The notes: generated by a model not told the origin, from the letters alone. Shown: positions 17,174 to 24,566, counted from the stretch's first letter. The stretch is 26,557 bases of DNA from Pseudomonadaceae bacterium UBA836 (GCA_002296055.1 DBHE01000096.1:1-26557); one strand, 5' to 3'. Translations and numbers: made by a program.

Positions 17174-17594
17174 CTGGGTCGCCTTCACTCCGTTGTCTGC
17201 GCTGTTGGGCGGCGCGCTGATCGGCGCGGCGGCGGCGCTGCTGGTGCTATTCAACGGCCGTATTGCCGGCATCAGTGGGCTAGTCGGTCGCTTGTTGGCA
17301 CCGCAGGCGGGCAACGGTGAGGCGTTACTCTTTGTGCTCGGCTTGCTGCTGGCGCCCTGGCTGTATCTGGCGTTGGCCGGTGAGCTCGCCGTGCAGGTTG
17401 ATGCCGGGCCGGTTGCGCTGGTCGTTGCGGGTCTGCTGGTGGGGTTTGGCTCGCGGCTTGGCTCCGGCTGCACCAGTGGTCACGGGGTGTGCGGGTTGTC
17501 GCGGCTGTCGCTGCGCTCGTTGGTGGCTACCCTGAGCTTCATGGGCGCGGGCTTTGCTATTGTCTTTTTCCTGCGTCATCTGTTGGGAGTCTGA
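17163..17594 (+). CDS. YeeE/YedE half-transporter, N-terminal type (PmpA-like)
   Basis: 143-aa inner-membrane protein with about four hydrophobic helices. It carries the YeeE/YedE signatures [10 protein letters not shown] near residue 30 and [12 protein letters not shown] with Cys103, His107 and Cys110. Full-length relatives such as E. coli YeeE (TsuA) import thiosulfate through a relay of conserved cysteines; here the protein is split in two genes, as in PmpA/PmpB pairs. The ATG at 17163 lies in the end of the repressor gene with GGAG just upstream, so it is translationally coupled. It probably forms a complex with the next gene product to move thiosulfate or another reduced sulfur species. 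Confidence 0.85.
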   Translation: MSIDWVAFTPLSALLGGALIGAAAALLVLFNGRIAGISGLVGRLLAPQAGNGEALLFVLGLLLAPWLYLALAGELAVQVDAGPVALVVAGLLVGFGSRLGSGCTSGHGVCGLSRLSLRSLVATLSFMGAGFAIVFFLRHLLGV

Positions 17595-17597
17595 GCC

Positions 17598-18017
17598 ATG
17601 CGTGGGGTGTTTGCAGTGGTCAGCGGCCTGCTGTTTGGTCTTGGCCTGTTGATTTCCGGCATGGCCAACCCGGCCAAGGTGCTGGGCTTTCTTGATCTGG
17701 CGGGCGCCTGGGACCCATCGCTGGCGCTGGTGATGGTCGGTGCGATTGCTGTGGCCTTTGTGCCCATGCAATGGGTTCAGCGGCGCGGCACCACCTTGCG
17801 CGGCGAGCAGGCCCAGCTGCCGAGCAATCGCCAGATTGATCGGCGCCTGGTTATCGGCAGCCTGTTGTTTGGTGCTGGTTGGGGGGTGGCTGGCTTCTGC
17901 CCGGGGCCGGCGCTGGTGGCGGCCTCGGCCCTGATTCCGCAGGCGCTGGTGTTTGTTGCCGCCATGCTGCTTGGCATGTGGCTGTTCGCCCAGTTTGAGC
18001 GGCGGGTGAGCCTGTGA
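17598..18017 (+). CDS. YeeE/YedE half-transporter, C-terminal type (PmpB-like)
   Basis: 139-aa membrane protein, second half of the split YeeE/YedE unit. It has the N-terminal GLLISGMANPAKVLGFLD motif and GVAGFCPGPALV with Cys101, the two conserved stretches of this half. It follows the first half after three bases and shares four bases (GTGA) with the SulP gene. With its partner it should make the complete sulfur-compound channel. The direction and exact substrate are inferred from the family, not read from sequence. Confidence 0.85.
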   Translation: MRGVFAVVSGLLFGLGLLISGMANPAKVLGFLDLAGAWDPSLALVMVGAIAVAFVPMQWVQRRGTTLRGEQAQLPSNRQIDRRLVIGSLLFGAGWGVAGFCPGPALVAASALIPQALVFVAAMLLGMWLFAQFERRVSL

Positions 18018-19738
18018 GCGAGTCGCCGCGTCTGCAGCCGCCGGGCAGTAATGCGCTGTTTGGCTGGATGCGCCAGTACCGCCGTGCCTGGCTGGCAGGT
18101 GATCTGACCGCTGGCCTGGTAGTGGGCATCATGATTATCCCGCAGAGCATGGCCTACGCGATGCTGGCGGGCTTGCCGGTGCAGATCGGCCTGTACGCCA
18201 GCCTGCTGCCGCTGCTGGGCTATGCGCTGTTTGGCAGCAGCATGACCATGTCGGTCGGCCCGGTGGCGGTCACCGGGCTGATGACGGCCACGCTGCTGGC
18301 GCCCCTGGCGGTGGCCGGGTCGGCGGATTATCTGCAACTGGCGATCTGGCTGGCGCTGCTGTCGGGGGTGATGTTGTTTGCCTTCGGCCTGCTGCGCCTG
18401 GGCTTTTTGGCTAATTTTCTCAGCCACCCGGTGATTAACGGCTTTATCAGCGGCGCGGCGATTCTGATCGTGCTCAGCCAACTGCCCAAGCTGTTTGGCC
18501 TGGCGGACTGGCCGGCCAGCCCGGCCGAGCTGTTCGCCCAGTGGCAGCGCAGCAACACCCTGGTATTGGGTATGGGGCTGCTGGCGCTGGGCTGGCTGCT
18601 GTTTGCGCGTCATGCACTGGCGGGGCTGCTGCAGCGTCTCGGCCTGCCCGAGGGTGTGGCGACGCTGCTGGCCAAGCTGGCGCCATTGCTGGTGGTGGTG
18701 CTGGGTGTGCTGGTGACCTGGCGCGCTGATCTGACGGCGCAGGGTGTGCCGGTGGTGGGCGCGATTCCGGCCGGGCTGCCGGCGCTGGTCTGGCAGACGC
18801 CGGAGGTGTCGAGTTTGCGTGCGCTACTGTTGCCGGCCCTGCTGATCAGTCTAGTGAGCTTCGTCGAAAGTGTGTCCATCGCCCAGTCGCTGGCCCGGCG
18901 CAAGCGCCAGAGTATCGACCCGGACCGCGAGTTGCTGGGCCTCGGTGCGGCCAATCTTGGGTCGGCGTTGAGCGGCGGTTTTGCCGTGTGCGGCGGCTTT
19001 TCGCGCTCCAGCGTGAATATCGAGGCTGGCGCCAATACCCCGCTGGCGGGGGTGTTTGCCGCCGCGGTGATTGGCCTGATTCTGATCAGCTTGGCACCGC
19101 TGCTTGCCTGGTTGCCGCAGGTGGTACTGGCGGCGGTGATTTTGGTCGCCGTGGTGCCCTTGGTTGACTTGCCCAGCCTGCGCCGGGCCTGGCGTTACGA
19201 TCGGGCGGAGGGGTTAACCCTGCTGGGCACGGCAATGGGGGTGCTGGTGCTGGGTATTGAAGCCGGCATTGTGCTGGGTATCTGCTGCTCGATCATTGCC
19301 CAGCTTTGGCGCGGTAGCCGCCCCCATGTGGCGGTGGTCGGCCGTGTGCCCGATACCCAGTACTTCCGCAACACCAAGCGGCACCTGGTGGAGATTGAGC
19401 CGCACCTGCTGGCCCTGCGGATCGACGAGAACATCTTCTTTGCCAATACCAAGGCGGTGGAGCAGGCGATCTACCAGGCGCTGGCCGACTATCCCGACAC
19501 CCGCGATGTGCTGTTGATTCTCTCCGCCGTGAACCATATCGACAGCACCGGGCTGGACATGCTCAGCGAGCTGACCGAGGGCCTGGGCGAGCGGGATATC
19601 CGGCTGCATCTGGCCGAGGTCAAGGGCCCGGTGATGGATCAGCTGCAGCACACCGACTGGCTTGACCAGCAGGTGGGCGAGGTGTTCCCCAGCACCGACA
19701 TTGCCTTCAATACCCTGAGCAAGACGACAGCCCGCTGA
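18014..19738 (+). CDS. SulP family anion transporter with STAS domain
   Basis: 574-aa SLC26/SulP transporter. Residues about 25-420 are the membrane domain, with the family signature GLVVGIMIIPQSMAYAMLAG at its start and the conserved GGFSRSSVN segment in the middle. Residues about 440-560 form the cytoplasmic STAS domain (FFANTKAVEQAI, then HIDSTGLDML). Bacterial members move sulfate, bicarbonate or dicarboxylates, often with sodium or protons. Sitting in an operon with a persulfide-type sensor and thiosulfate-type transporters favours sulfate or a related sulfur oxyanion. The GTG start overlaps the stop of the previous gene (GTGA), indicating coupled translation. Confidence 0.88.
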   Translation: MSESPRLQPPGSNALFGWMRQYRRAWLAGDLTAGLVVGIMIIPQSMAYAMLAGLPVQIGLYASLLPLLGYALFGSSMTMSVGPVAVTGLMTATLLAPLAVAGSADYLQLAIWLALLSGVMLFAFGLLRLGFLANFLSHPVINGFISGAAILIVLSQLPKLFGLADWPASPAELFAQWQRSNTLVLGMGLLALGWLLFARHALAGLLQRLGLPEGVATLLAKLAPLLVVVLGVLVTWRADLTAQGVPVVGAIPAGLPALVWQTPEVSSLRALLLPALLISLVSFVESVSIAQSLARRKRQSIDPDRELLGLGAANLGSALSGGFAVCGGFSRSSVNIEAGANTPLAGVFAAAVIGLILISLAPLLAWLPQVVLAAVILVAVVPLVDLPSLRRAWRYDRAEGLTLLGTAMGVLVLGIEAGIVLGICCSIIAQLWRGSRPHVAVVGRVPDTQYFRNTKRHLVEIEPHLLALRIDENIFFANTKAVEQAIYQALADYPDTRDVLLILSAVNHIDSTGLDMLSELTEGLGERDIRLHLAEVKGPVMDQLQHTDWLDQQVGEVFPSTDIAFNTLSKTTAR

Positions 19739-19752
19739 GACCTGGCGTTAGC

Positions 19753-19772
19753 GGGCGCAGCATGCGGCGCCC
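19753..19772. terminator. G+C hairpin between convergent SulP and hydrolase genes
   Basis: GGGCGC, 8-base loop, GCGCCC fills most of the 34-base gap between the two stops. A competing hairpin GCCCC-TATGC-GGGGC overlaps it at 19769-19783. No T-run follows on either strand, so intrinsic termination would be weak. Confidence 0.35.
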
Positions 19773-20540
19773 CTATGCGGGGCTTGGGGCACCATGCGCA
19801 AACGCCAACAAAGCGTCAGCAACGGCGGCGGTTTGCACCACCTGCGGTACGTGCCCGCAGGGCAGACTGAGCACCTGCGCGCCCGGCACCAGCGCCTGCA
19901 TCTTGCGCTGCGCGGCCAGCACCACTGAGCGGTCTTCTGTGGCTTCTACATACAGTCGTGGCAGTCGACCAAAGCGCTCCGGCGTCCATTCGGCGATCAA
20001 TGCGCGGGTGCCTTCGGGCTGGCTGCAAAAGCGCTGCGCAGCGGCCATGGCTTGGTCTCGCGGCAGGTCCTGCAGAAATACCTCGCACACCGCCTCGGGC
20101 GGCACGCTGGAGGACTGCCGGTCCTCGGCCCACACCAGATGCGGCCAGATGCCTGCTGCTTCCGGGTTGGTCGCAAGCAGCGCGTTGCTCAGCTCGGCAA
20201 AGCCCAAGCCGGAAGGCAGCATCATGCCCGCCAGATACGCCACGCCCACCACCCGCTCGGCGAGCATCTCGGCCGCCTGGGTGACAATCACGCCGCCACC
20301 GGAATGGCCGACCAGCAACAGCGGGCCGTCAATCTCGTCGCAGGCAGCGGCGATGTGCGCCATGCAGCCAGCCATGCTGATGTCGTCTTCTGCCGCTGGG
20401 TGCTGCGGGTTGCCCGGCATGTTGAGCGCTAGCACGGCGTGGCCTGCGGCTTCGAGTTCGGGCTTGAGGGCATCCCACACCCAACTGCCCGCCCAGGCGC
20501 CGTGAATCAGTACAAAGGTGGGTTTTTGTTGCTCAGGCAT
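19773..20540 (-). CDS. Alpha/beta hydrolase (esterase-like)
   Basis: 255-aa cytoplasmic hydrolase with the oxyanion-hole segment LIHGAWAGSWVW at residues 10-21, nucleophile Ser80 in GHSGGG, an acidic residue in the ATEDRSV stretch, and His230 in CGHVPQV. The pattern resembles the methylesterase/hydroxynitrile-lyase branch and many bacterial small-ester hydrolases. I chose the ATG at 20540 because GGAGG lies four bases upstream; it overlaps the end of the oxygenase gene by 8 bases, so both are translated together. It may hydrolyse a product of the oxygenase or the transported substrate; the substrate is unknown. Confidence 0.85.
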   Translation of the reverse strand: MPEQQKPTFVLIHGAWAGSWVWDALKPELEAAGHAVLALNMPGNPQHPAAEDDISMAGCMAHIAAACDEIDGPLLLVGHSGGGVIVTQAAEMLAERVVGVAYLAGMMLPSGLGFAELSNALLATNPEAAGIWPHLVWAEDRQSSSVPPEAVCEVFLQDLPRDQAMAAAQRFCSQPEGTRALIAEWTPERFGRLPRLYVEATEDRSVVLAAQRKMQALVPGAQVLSLPCGHVPQVVQTAAVADALLAFAHGAPSPA

Positions 20541-21501
20541 AGGTCCTCCGGTACATCTCCTGCAAATGGGCTTCAACCGTAGTGACCGGGTAACGCGGCG
20601 CATCACCGGGTTGCAGGCAGACCGGCAGGCAGCGGACTTCGTGATCGGGGTTGCCGCTATAGAAGAAGGGCACCGAGTAGCGCTCTGCGCCCGAGGTGTT
20701 GACCACACGGTGTAGGGTCGAGCGGTAGCGGTCGTTGGTCCAGCGGGCGATCATGTCGCCCAGGTTGACCACAAAGGTGCCGGGGATCGGGTTGGCGTCG
20801 ATCCAGCGCTCGCCGGCTGCGTCCCAGACCTGCAGGCCGGGCTTGTCGTCGAGCAGCAGCACGGTGATGCCGCCAAAGTCGGTGTGCGCGCCGCAGCCCT
20901 TTTCACCCGGCTCGGGGTTGCCGGGCTGGGGCGGGTAGTGCAGCAGGCGCAGGGTGCACAGCGGGTGCTCGCAGAAGTCGGCAAAAAAGTCCTCCGGCAG
21001 GCTCAGCGACAACGCCAGCGCGGCCATGATGCGCGCACTCAGCGCCTCCAATGCTGCGTAGTACTGCTCCATCGCCGGGCGAAAGTCCGCGACACTGTGC
21101 GGCCACTGGTTTGGCCCGGTGTTAAAGCGCGTCAGCGCACGCTCGTCATCGGCGGCCACTTCTTCGCCGATGTAAAAACCTTCTTTCAGATCCGGGGGCG
21201 CGCCAGCTTCCAGCGTTTGCCCGCGCAGCGGCTCATAGCCGCGATTGGCCTTGGACTGCGCCTTGTCGACCAGCAGCTTGTCGGCCATCGGCAGGTCGAA
21301 GAACTGTTTTGATGCATTGAACACCTGTTCGATCAGCGCGCTGTCGATGCCGTGGCCGCTGACGTAAAAGAAGCCGCTGTGCTCGCAGGCCTCGCGCAGG
21401 GTGGTTGCCATCGCGGCCTTGCTCTGCTCACTGCCGCCCGCCATCGGGCTGATGTCGATCACCGGCAGGTTGGCTGCCTGTGCCCCATACTGCTGTGTCA
21501 T
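20533..21501 (-). CDS. Isopenicillin N synthase-like Fe(II) oxygenase
   Basis: 322-aa member of the non-haem iron, mostly 2-oxoglutarate-dependent dioxygenase superfamily. An N-terminal DIOX_N part (LPVIDISPM, ACEHSGFFYVSGHGI) is followed by the double-stranded beta-helix core with iron ligands His206, Asp208 (GAHTDFGG) and His264 (TLHRVV), and the co-substrate pair Arg274-x-Ser276 (RYSVPFF). The Arg-x-Ser suggests 2-oxoglutarate use. I chose the ATG at 21501 because AGGAGA precedes it; an upstream in-frame start at 21537 has no such site. Related enzymes include thymine-7-hydroxylase and many uncharacterised bacterial proteins. The divergent WrbA-like gene and nearby ABC importer suggest a catabolic hydroxylation. 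Confidence 0.85.
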   Translation of the reverse strand: MTQQYGAQAANLPVIDISPMAGGSEQSKAAMATTLREACEHSGFFYVSGHGIDSALIEQVFNASKQFFDLPMADKLLVDKAQSKANRGYEPLRGQTLEAGAPPDLKEGFYIGEEVAADDERALTRFNTGPNQWPHSVADFRPAMEQYYAALEALSARIMAALALSLSLPEDFFADFCEHPLCTLRLLHYPPQPGNPEPGEKGCGAHTDFGGITVLLLDDKPGLQVWDAAGERWIDANPIPGTFVVNLGDMIARWTNDRYRSTLHRVVNTSGAERYSVPFFYSGNPDHEVRCLPVCLQPGDAPRYPVTTVEAHLQEMYRRTYA

Positions 21502-21537
21502 GCGATTCTCCTGAGAGGGAAATATCAACTTGTCCAT

Positions 21538-21545
21538 CTGGTCAG
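21538..21545 (+). promoter_or_regulatory. YTGGTCAG motif, copy A
   Basis: CTGGTCAG in the spacer between the divergent oxygenase and WrbA-like genes; the flank GTATTC extends it to 13 bases shared with copy C at 26384. It is one of five copies in the non-coding DNA of this region. Confidence 0.5.
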
Positions 21546-21560
21546 GTATTCATATTGCAT
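21544..21560 (+). promoter_or_regulatory. Weak -24/-12-like candidate for the WrbA-like gene
   Basis: AGG, ten bases after its GG, then GC inside a perfect TTGCA. The invariant GG-N10-GC spacing holds, but the rest of the -24 element (GGTATT) is poor against TGGCACG. It overlaps copy A of the octamer. Transcription would begin near 21570. Confidence 0.25.
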
Positions 21561-21609
21561 GCCAGCTCATGTAGCGATTTTGTTTACCCTCACTCAGGAG
21601 CACTAATTC

Positions 21610-22266
21610 ATGACCCCATCGCGCATCACCATCGTTGTCGATTCCCGCTACGGCACCACTCTGACCCTGGCCAAAGCCATCGCCGAAGGGGCCGCCAGCG
21701 AGGGCGCCGAGGTGCGTTTGCGCCGGGTGGCATTGTCCGACCCCGAGTTCAGCGTGGATACCGAGCGCGCCGATTTCATCGCCGCGCAGACCGAGTACCG
21801 CGCGCTGACACAGGCCAGCATGGCCGATCTGGAATGGGCCACCGGCATCATCTGGGGCTCGCCCACCCGCTACGGTTTGATGAGCACGCCGCTGCGCGCC
21901 TTTATCGACGAGGTGGCGCCGCTGTGGCGCCAGGGCGCGCTGATCGGCAAGGTGGGCGCGGCTTTCACCTCCACCGGCGGCATGCACTCGGGCAACGAAA
22001 TGACCCTGCTCAACCTGCTGTTGCCGTTCCTGCAGCACGGCATGATCCTCGCGGGCGTGCCGCACAGCGTGCCGGCGCTGGTGCACACCCGCAGCGGTGG
22101 TTCGCCTTATGGCGCTTCAGCGGTGACCGGCTTCAACGGCACCCTGGGGGTGGATGAGGGAGAGAAGGCCATCGCCCAGGCGCTGGGGGCTCGGGTTGCC
22201 CGCCTGGCCGGGCAGGTCATTCCGGAACCCGCCTCGGTTGATCTGGCCGCCGGCGAAGCGCACTGA
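21610..22266 (+). CDS. WrbA-like NAD(P)H:quinone oxidoreductase (flavodoxin fold)
   Basis: 218-aa FMN flavoprotein of the WrbA/flavodoxin-like family, which reduces quinones by two electrons. The FMN phosphate loop is at residues 12-20 (SRYGTTLTL), GSPTRYG near 84 and TSTGGMHSGNE near 120 are the isoalloxazine-contact loops, and the C-terminal YGASAVTGFNG is also typical of WrbA. The start is supported by AGGAG nine bases upstream. It is divergent from the oxygenase. It could recycle quinones, or reduce a flavin or aromatic product of the adjacent pathway. The protein is slightly longer than E. coli WrbA (198 aa), mainly at the C-terminus. Confidence 0.85.
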   Translation: MTPSRITIVVDSRYGTTLTLAKAIAEGAASEGAEVRLRRVALSDPEFSVDTERADFIAAQTEYRALTQASMADLEWATGIIWGSPTRYGLMSTPLRAFIDEVAPLWRQGALIGKVGAAFTSTGGMHSGNEMTLLNLLLPFLQHGMILAGVPHSVPALVHTRSGGSPYGASAVTGFNGTLGVDEGEKAIAQALGARVARLAGQVIPEPASVDLAAGEAH

Positions 22267-22307
22267 GCAAAAAATGAGCCTTCACGGTGCAGCCGGGGCT
22301 TCGAGCG

Positions 22308-22331
22308 ATGCAATCCGGTGCATATTATTTT
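22308..22331 (+). terminator. Possible weak terminator after the WrbA-like gene
   Basis: ATGCA, 6-base loop, TGCAT, followed by ATTATTTT. The stem is short and A+T-rich, so it could instead be an operator dyad. It is too short to be an NtrC box, which needs TGCAC arms at wider spacing. Confidence 0.25.
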
Positions 22332-22332
22332 G

Positions 22333-22340
22333 CTGACCAA
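22333..22340 (-). promoter_or_regulatory. YTGGTCAG motif, copy E (minus strand)
   Basis: CTGACCAA on the plus strand, TTGGTCAG on the minus. It lies about 220 bp upstream of the sigma-54 promoter at 22560, a distance at which enhancer-binding activators often sit. Confidence 0.4.
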
Positions 22341-22437
22341 GTGTTCAAGAAATATTGGCGACAGTGATGGGCGCTTGTCTGATGAGCATAAATGTGCGGT
22401 TGAGCAGCGCTGGAGACAGCGCGGATAGTGCCGCTCA

Positions 22438-22517
22438 CCGTCATTCCCGCGAAGGCGGGAATCCATGTATTTCGGTGCTTACATGGCCGTGGATCCCCGC
22501 CTTCGCGGGGATGACGG
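22438..22517. repeat. REP-type inverted pair (REPIN-like)
   Basis: Two 28-bp arms, 22438-22465 and 22490-22517, in inverted orientation with two mismatches between them. Each arm is itself a hairpin, for example TTCCCGC-GAAG-GCGGGAA, and an inner 7-bp pair (CCATGTA, TACATGG) adds to the fold. The core matches the ATTCCC-N8-GGGAAT pattern seen in dispersed repeats such as dRS3 of Neisseria and in REP elements of many Proteobacteria. It explains the spurious reading frames here that begin with MDSRLRGNDG. It lies about 40 bp upstream of the sigma-54 promoter. Confidence 0.8.
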
Positions 22518-22559
22518 GGGTGTGTAGGTAGAAAGTGCATTCAGGGCGTTTCACGCATG

Positions 22560-22575
22560 TGGCACGGCGCTTGCT
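22560..22575 (+). promoter_or_regulatory. Consensus sigma-54 (RpoN) promoter of the ABC importer
   Basis: TGGCACG-GCGC-TTGCT matches the -24/-12 consensus TGGCACG-N4-TTGCW at every defined position, with the invariant GG and GC ten bases apart. Transcription should begin near 22586, 43 bases before the ATG of the binding-protein gene. Sigma-54 promoters need an AAA+ activator; none is encoded in this window. Confidence 0.85.
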
Positions 22576-22595
22576 GGACAGAAAATGTTGAATAA

Positions 22596-22603
22596 CTGGT
22601 CAG
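22596..22603 (+). promoter_or_regulatory. YTGGTCAG motif, copy B
   Basis: CTGGTCAG about 10 bases downstream of the predicted sigma-54 start site and 26 bases before the binding-protein ATG. With AA before it, ten bases are identical to copy D, which has the same position relative to the other sigma-54 promoter. Confidence 0.5.
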
Positions 22604-22628
22604 CTATCACGCATTTAAGGAGCACCAC

Positions 22629-23639
22629 ATGCGCCACCCCCGCAAGACCCTGACGTCTTCCGCACTGCTCGGCATGGCCGGCGCAGTCCTTGCCGGCACC
22701 CTGTCCAGCCCGCTGATGGCGGCTGAGTTGGATGAGGTCGTCTTTGGCACCAACTGGTATGCCCAGGCTGAGCACGGCGGTTTCTATCAAGCCAAGGCCA
22801 CCGGTCTGTATGAAAAGTACGGCCTGGATGTCTCCATTGAAATGGGCGGCCCGCAGGTCAACGGCATGCAGCTGCTGGTCTCCGGCAAGCGCGACTTCTC
22901 AATGGGCTACGCCGTTGGCGCGGTCAAGGCAGTAGAACAGGGCATGCCGGTCACGACTGTGGCGGCGGCCTTCCAGGGTGACCCACAGGCGCTGATTGCG
23001 CACCCGCACATCACCTCGCTGGAGCAGATCAAGGAGGAAGGTCTGCCGGTGTACATCGCTGCCTTCGCCAACACCACCTTCTGGCCCTGGCTGAAGTCCA
23101 AGTACGGCTACACCGATGACATGATCCGCCCCTACACCTTCAGCGTGGCGCCCTTCCTGGCAGACAAGAACATCGTGCAGCAGGGCTACCTGTCGTCCGA
23201 GCCCTTTGCCATGGAAAAGGCCGGCGTGCAGCCGTCCGTGTTCCTGCTGGCTGACTACGGCTACCCGGCTTACGCCACCACCATCGAAACCACCGATGGC
23301 CTGATCGAGGAAAACCCCGATCTGGTACGCCGCTTCGTGCAGGCGAGCATGGAAGGCTGGGCCAGCTACTTCAAGGATCCGGCGCCGGGCGACGCGCTGA
23401 TCAAAGAAGCCAACCCGGAAATGAGCGACGAGCAGATCGCCTACGGCATCGCCAAGATGCAGGAATACGGTCTGGTCACCGGTGGCGACGCAGCCACCCG
23501 CGGTATCGGCGTGATGACCGACGCGCGCTGGGCCAAGATCCACGAATTCATGCTGGAGGCCGGTCTGGTCGATGCCAGCCTGGATATCAAGGATGTCTAC
23601 AGCCTGGATTACCTGCCCAGCGAACCCGTTCTGCCCTGA
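22629..23639 (+). CDS. ABC transporter periplasmic binding protein, THI5/NMT1 type
   Basis: 336-aa exported solute-binding protein. The signal peptide has a basic start (RHPRK), a hydrophobic core and a cleavage site after Ala32 (PLMAA). The mature protein shows the NMT1/THI5-like pattern NWYAQAEHGGFYQAKATGLY followed by GLDVSIEMGGPQVNGMQLL. Relatives bind hydroxymethylpyrimidine, riboflavin-like or pyrimidine compounds, or sulfonates; the NWYAQAEHGGFYQA stretch looks nearer the pyrimidine/HMP branch than TauA or SsuA. This is a judgement by eye. AAGGAG lies six bases before the ATG. No TPP riboswitch is visible, which argues against a thiamine-precursor importer. The gene is first of a four-gene operon. 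Confidence 0.88.
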   Translation: MRHPRKTLTSSALLGMAGAVLAGTLSSPLMAAELDEVVFGTNWYAQAEHGGFYQAKATGLYEKYGLDVSIEMGGPQVNGMQLLVSGKRDFSMGYAVGAVKAVEQGMPVTTVAAAFQGDPQALIAHPHITSLEQIKEEGLPVYIAAFANTTFWPWLKSKYGYTDDMIRPYTFSVAPFLADKNIVQQGYLSSEPFAMEKAGVQPSVFLLADYGYPAYATTIETTDGLIEENPDLVRRFVQASMEGWASYFKDPAPGDALIKEANPEMSDEQIAYGIAKMQEYGLVTGGDAATRGIGVMTDARWAKIHEFMLEAGLVDASLDIKDVYSLDYLPSEPVLP

Positions 23640-23653
23640 TTAAGCCACCAACC

Positions 23654-23674
23654 GGCGGCCCGCAGCGGGCCGCC
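23654..23674 (+). other. Perfect 9-bp intercistronic stem-loop
   Basis: GGCGGCCCG-CAG-CGGGCCGCC lies in the 48-base gap between the binding-protein and ATPase genes, with no T-run. Such hairpins often protect the upstream message from 3' exonucleases and reduce read-through, giving more binding protein than membrane components. Confidence 0.7.
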
Positions 23675-23687
23675 ACGGGAGATACCG

Positions 23688-24566
23688 ATGACAAGCGCCA
23701 AAGTGACGCCGCTCAAGGCCACGCCGGTCGACGACAGCGCCGCCGAGCATAGCTCAACCGACAGCCACGGCAATCCGCGCCCGGTGCTGCAGGTCGAGGG
23801 CGTCAACAAGGTCTACGCCAACGGCACCGTGGCGCTCAAGGGCGCCGATCTGACCATCCGCCAGGGCGAATTCGTCAGCTTGCTGGGCCCCTCCGGCTGC
23901 GGCAAGAGTACCCTGTTGCGCATCATGGCCGGGCTGGGTGACGTGACCACCGGCACCGTCAAGTTCTGGGAACAGGGCTACGACGTGGTCGGCGACAAGG
24001 GCCGTAAGCTGGCCTTCGTTTTTCAGAACGCGACCCTGATGCCCTGGGCACGGGTGCGCAAGAACGTGCGTCTGCCGCTCGATCTGGAACACCAGAGCGG
24101 GGCAGAGACCGAGCGCAAGATTGACGATGCGCTGGAGATGGTCGGCCTCAAGGGCTTCGACAACGCCTTTCCGCGCGAGCTGTCCGGCGGCATGCAGATG
24201 CGTGCCTCGATTGCCCGCGCCATGGTCACCGAGCCAAACCTGTTGCTGATGGATGAACCCTTCGGCGCACTGGACGAGATGACCCGCAACAAACTCAACG
24301 ATGATGTGCTCAAGCTGTGGCAGAAGAACGGCTGGACCATCGTGTTCGTTACCCACAGCGTCTACGAGGCGGTCTACCTGTCCAGCCGCGTGGTCGTGAT
24401 GGCCGCTCGTCCGGGCCGCATCGTCGACGACATCAGCATCGATCAACCTTTCCCGCGTAACAGCGACTTCCGTGTCTCCACCGAGTTTGCCGGCTACTGC
24501 CGCCAGGTCTCGCAGGCACTGGAACGCGCCAGTGCCATGGGCCAGCCACAGGAGGTCAAGGCATGA
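23688..24566 (+). CDS. ABC transporter ATP-binding protein (nitrate/sulfonate/taurine type)
   Basis: 292-aa ATPase subunit. Walker A GPSGCGKST is at 67-75, Q-loop Gln113, signature LSGGM at 165-169, Walker B LLLMDEP at 185-191, D-loop ALDE at 194-197 and switch His223. The MPWARVRKNV sequence after the Q-loop is typical of the SsuB/TauB/ThiZ subfamily. About 30 extra polar residues precede the domain. GGGAGA lies just upstream of the ATG. The stop shares ATGA with the permease start. It powers uptake of the ligand of the preceding binding protein; there is nothing in it to fix the substrate. Confidence 0.92.
   Translation: MTSAKVTPLKATPVDDSAAEHSSTDSHGNPRPVLQVEGVNKVYANGTVALKGADLTIRQGEFVSLLGPSGCGKSTLLRIMAGLGDVTTGTVKFWEQGYDVVGDKGRKLAFVFQNATLMPWARVRKNVRLPLDLEHQSGAETERKIDDALEMVGLKGFDNAFPRELSGGMQMRASIARAMVTEPNLLLMDEPFGALDEMTRNKLNDDVLKLWQKNGWTIVFVTHSVYEAVYLSSRVVVMAARPGRIVDDISIDQPFPRNSDFRVSTEFAGYCRQVSQALERASAMGQPQEVKA

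Noticed and set aside
22308..22323. NtrC-like box (ATGCA-N6-TGCAT)
   Set aside because: The NtrC site has TGCAC arms with a wider spacing (17 bp overall), so this dyad does not fit.
22107..22540. Two minus-strand frames starting MDSRLRGNDG and MHFLPTHPRHPREGGDP
   Set aside because: These are the familiar spurious translations of REP-type palindromes, not genes.
22267..22628. TPP riboswitch before the THI5/NMT1 binding-protein gene
   Set aside because: I searched for the conserved CUGAGA and related core segments in the leader and saw none; the leader after the sigma-54 start is only 43 bases.
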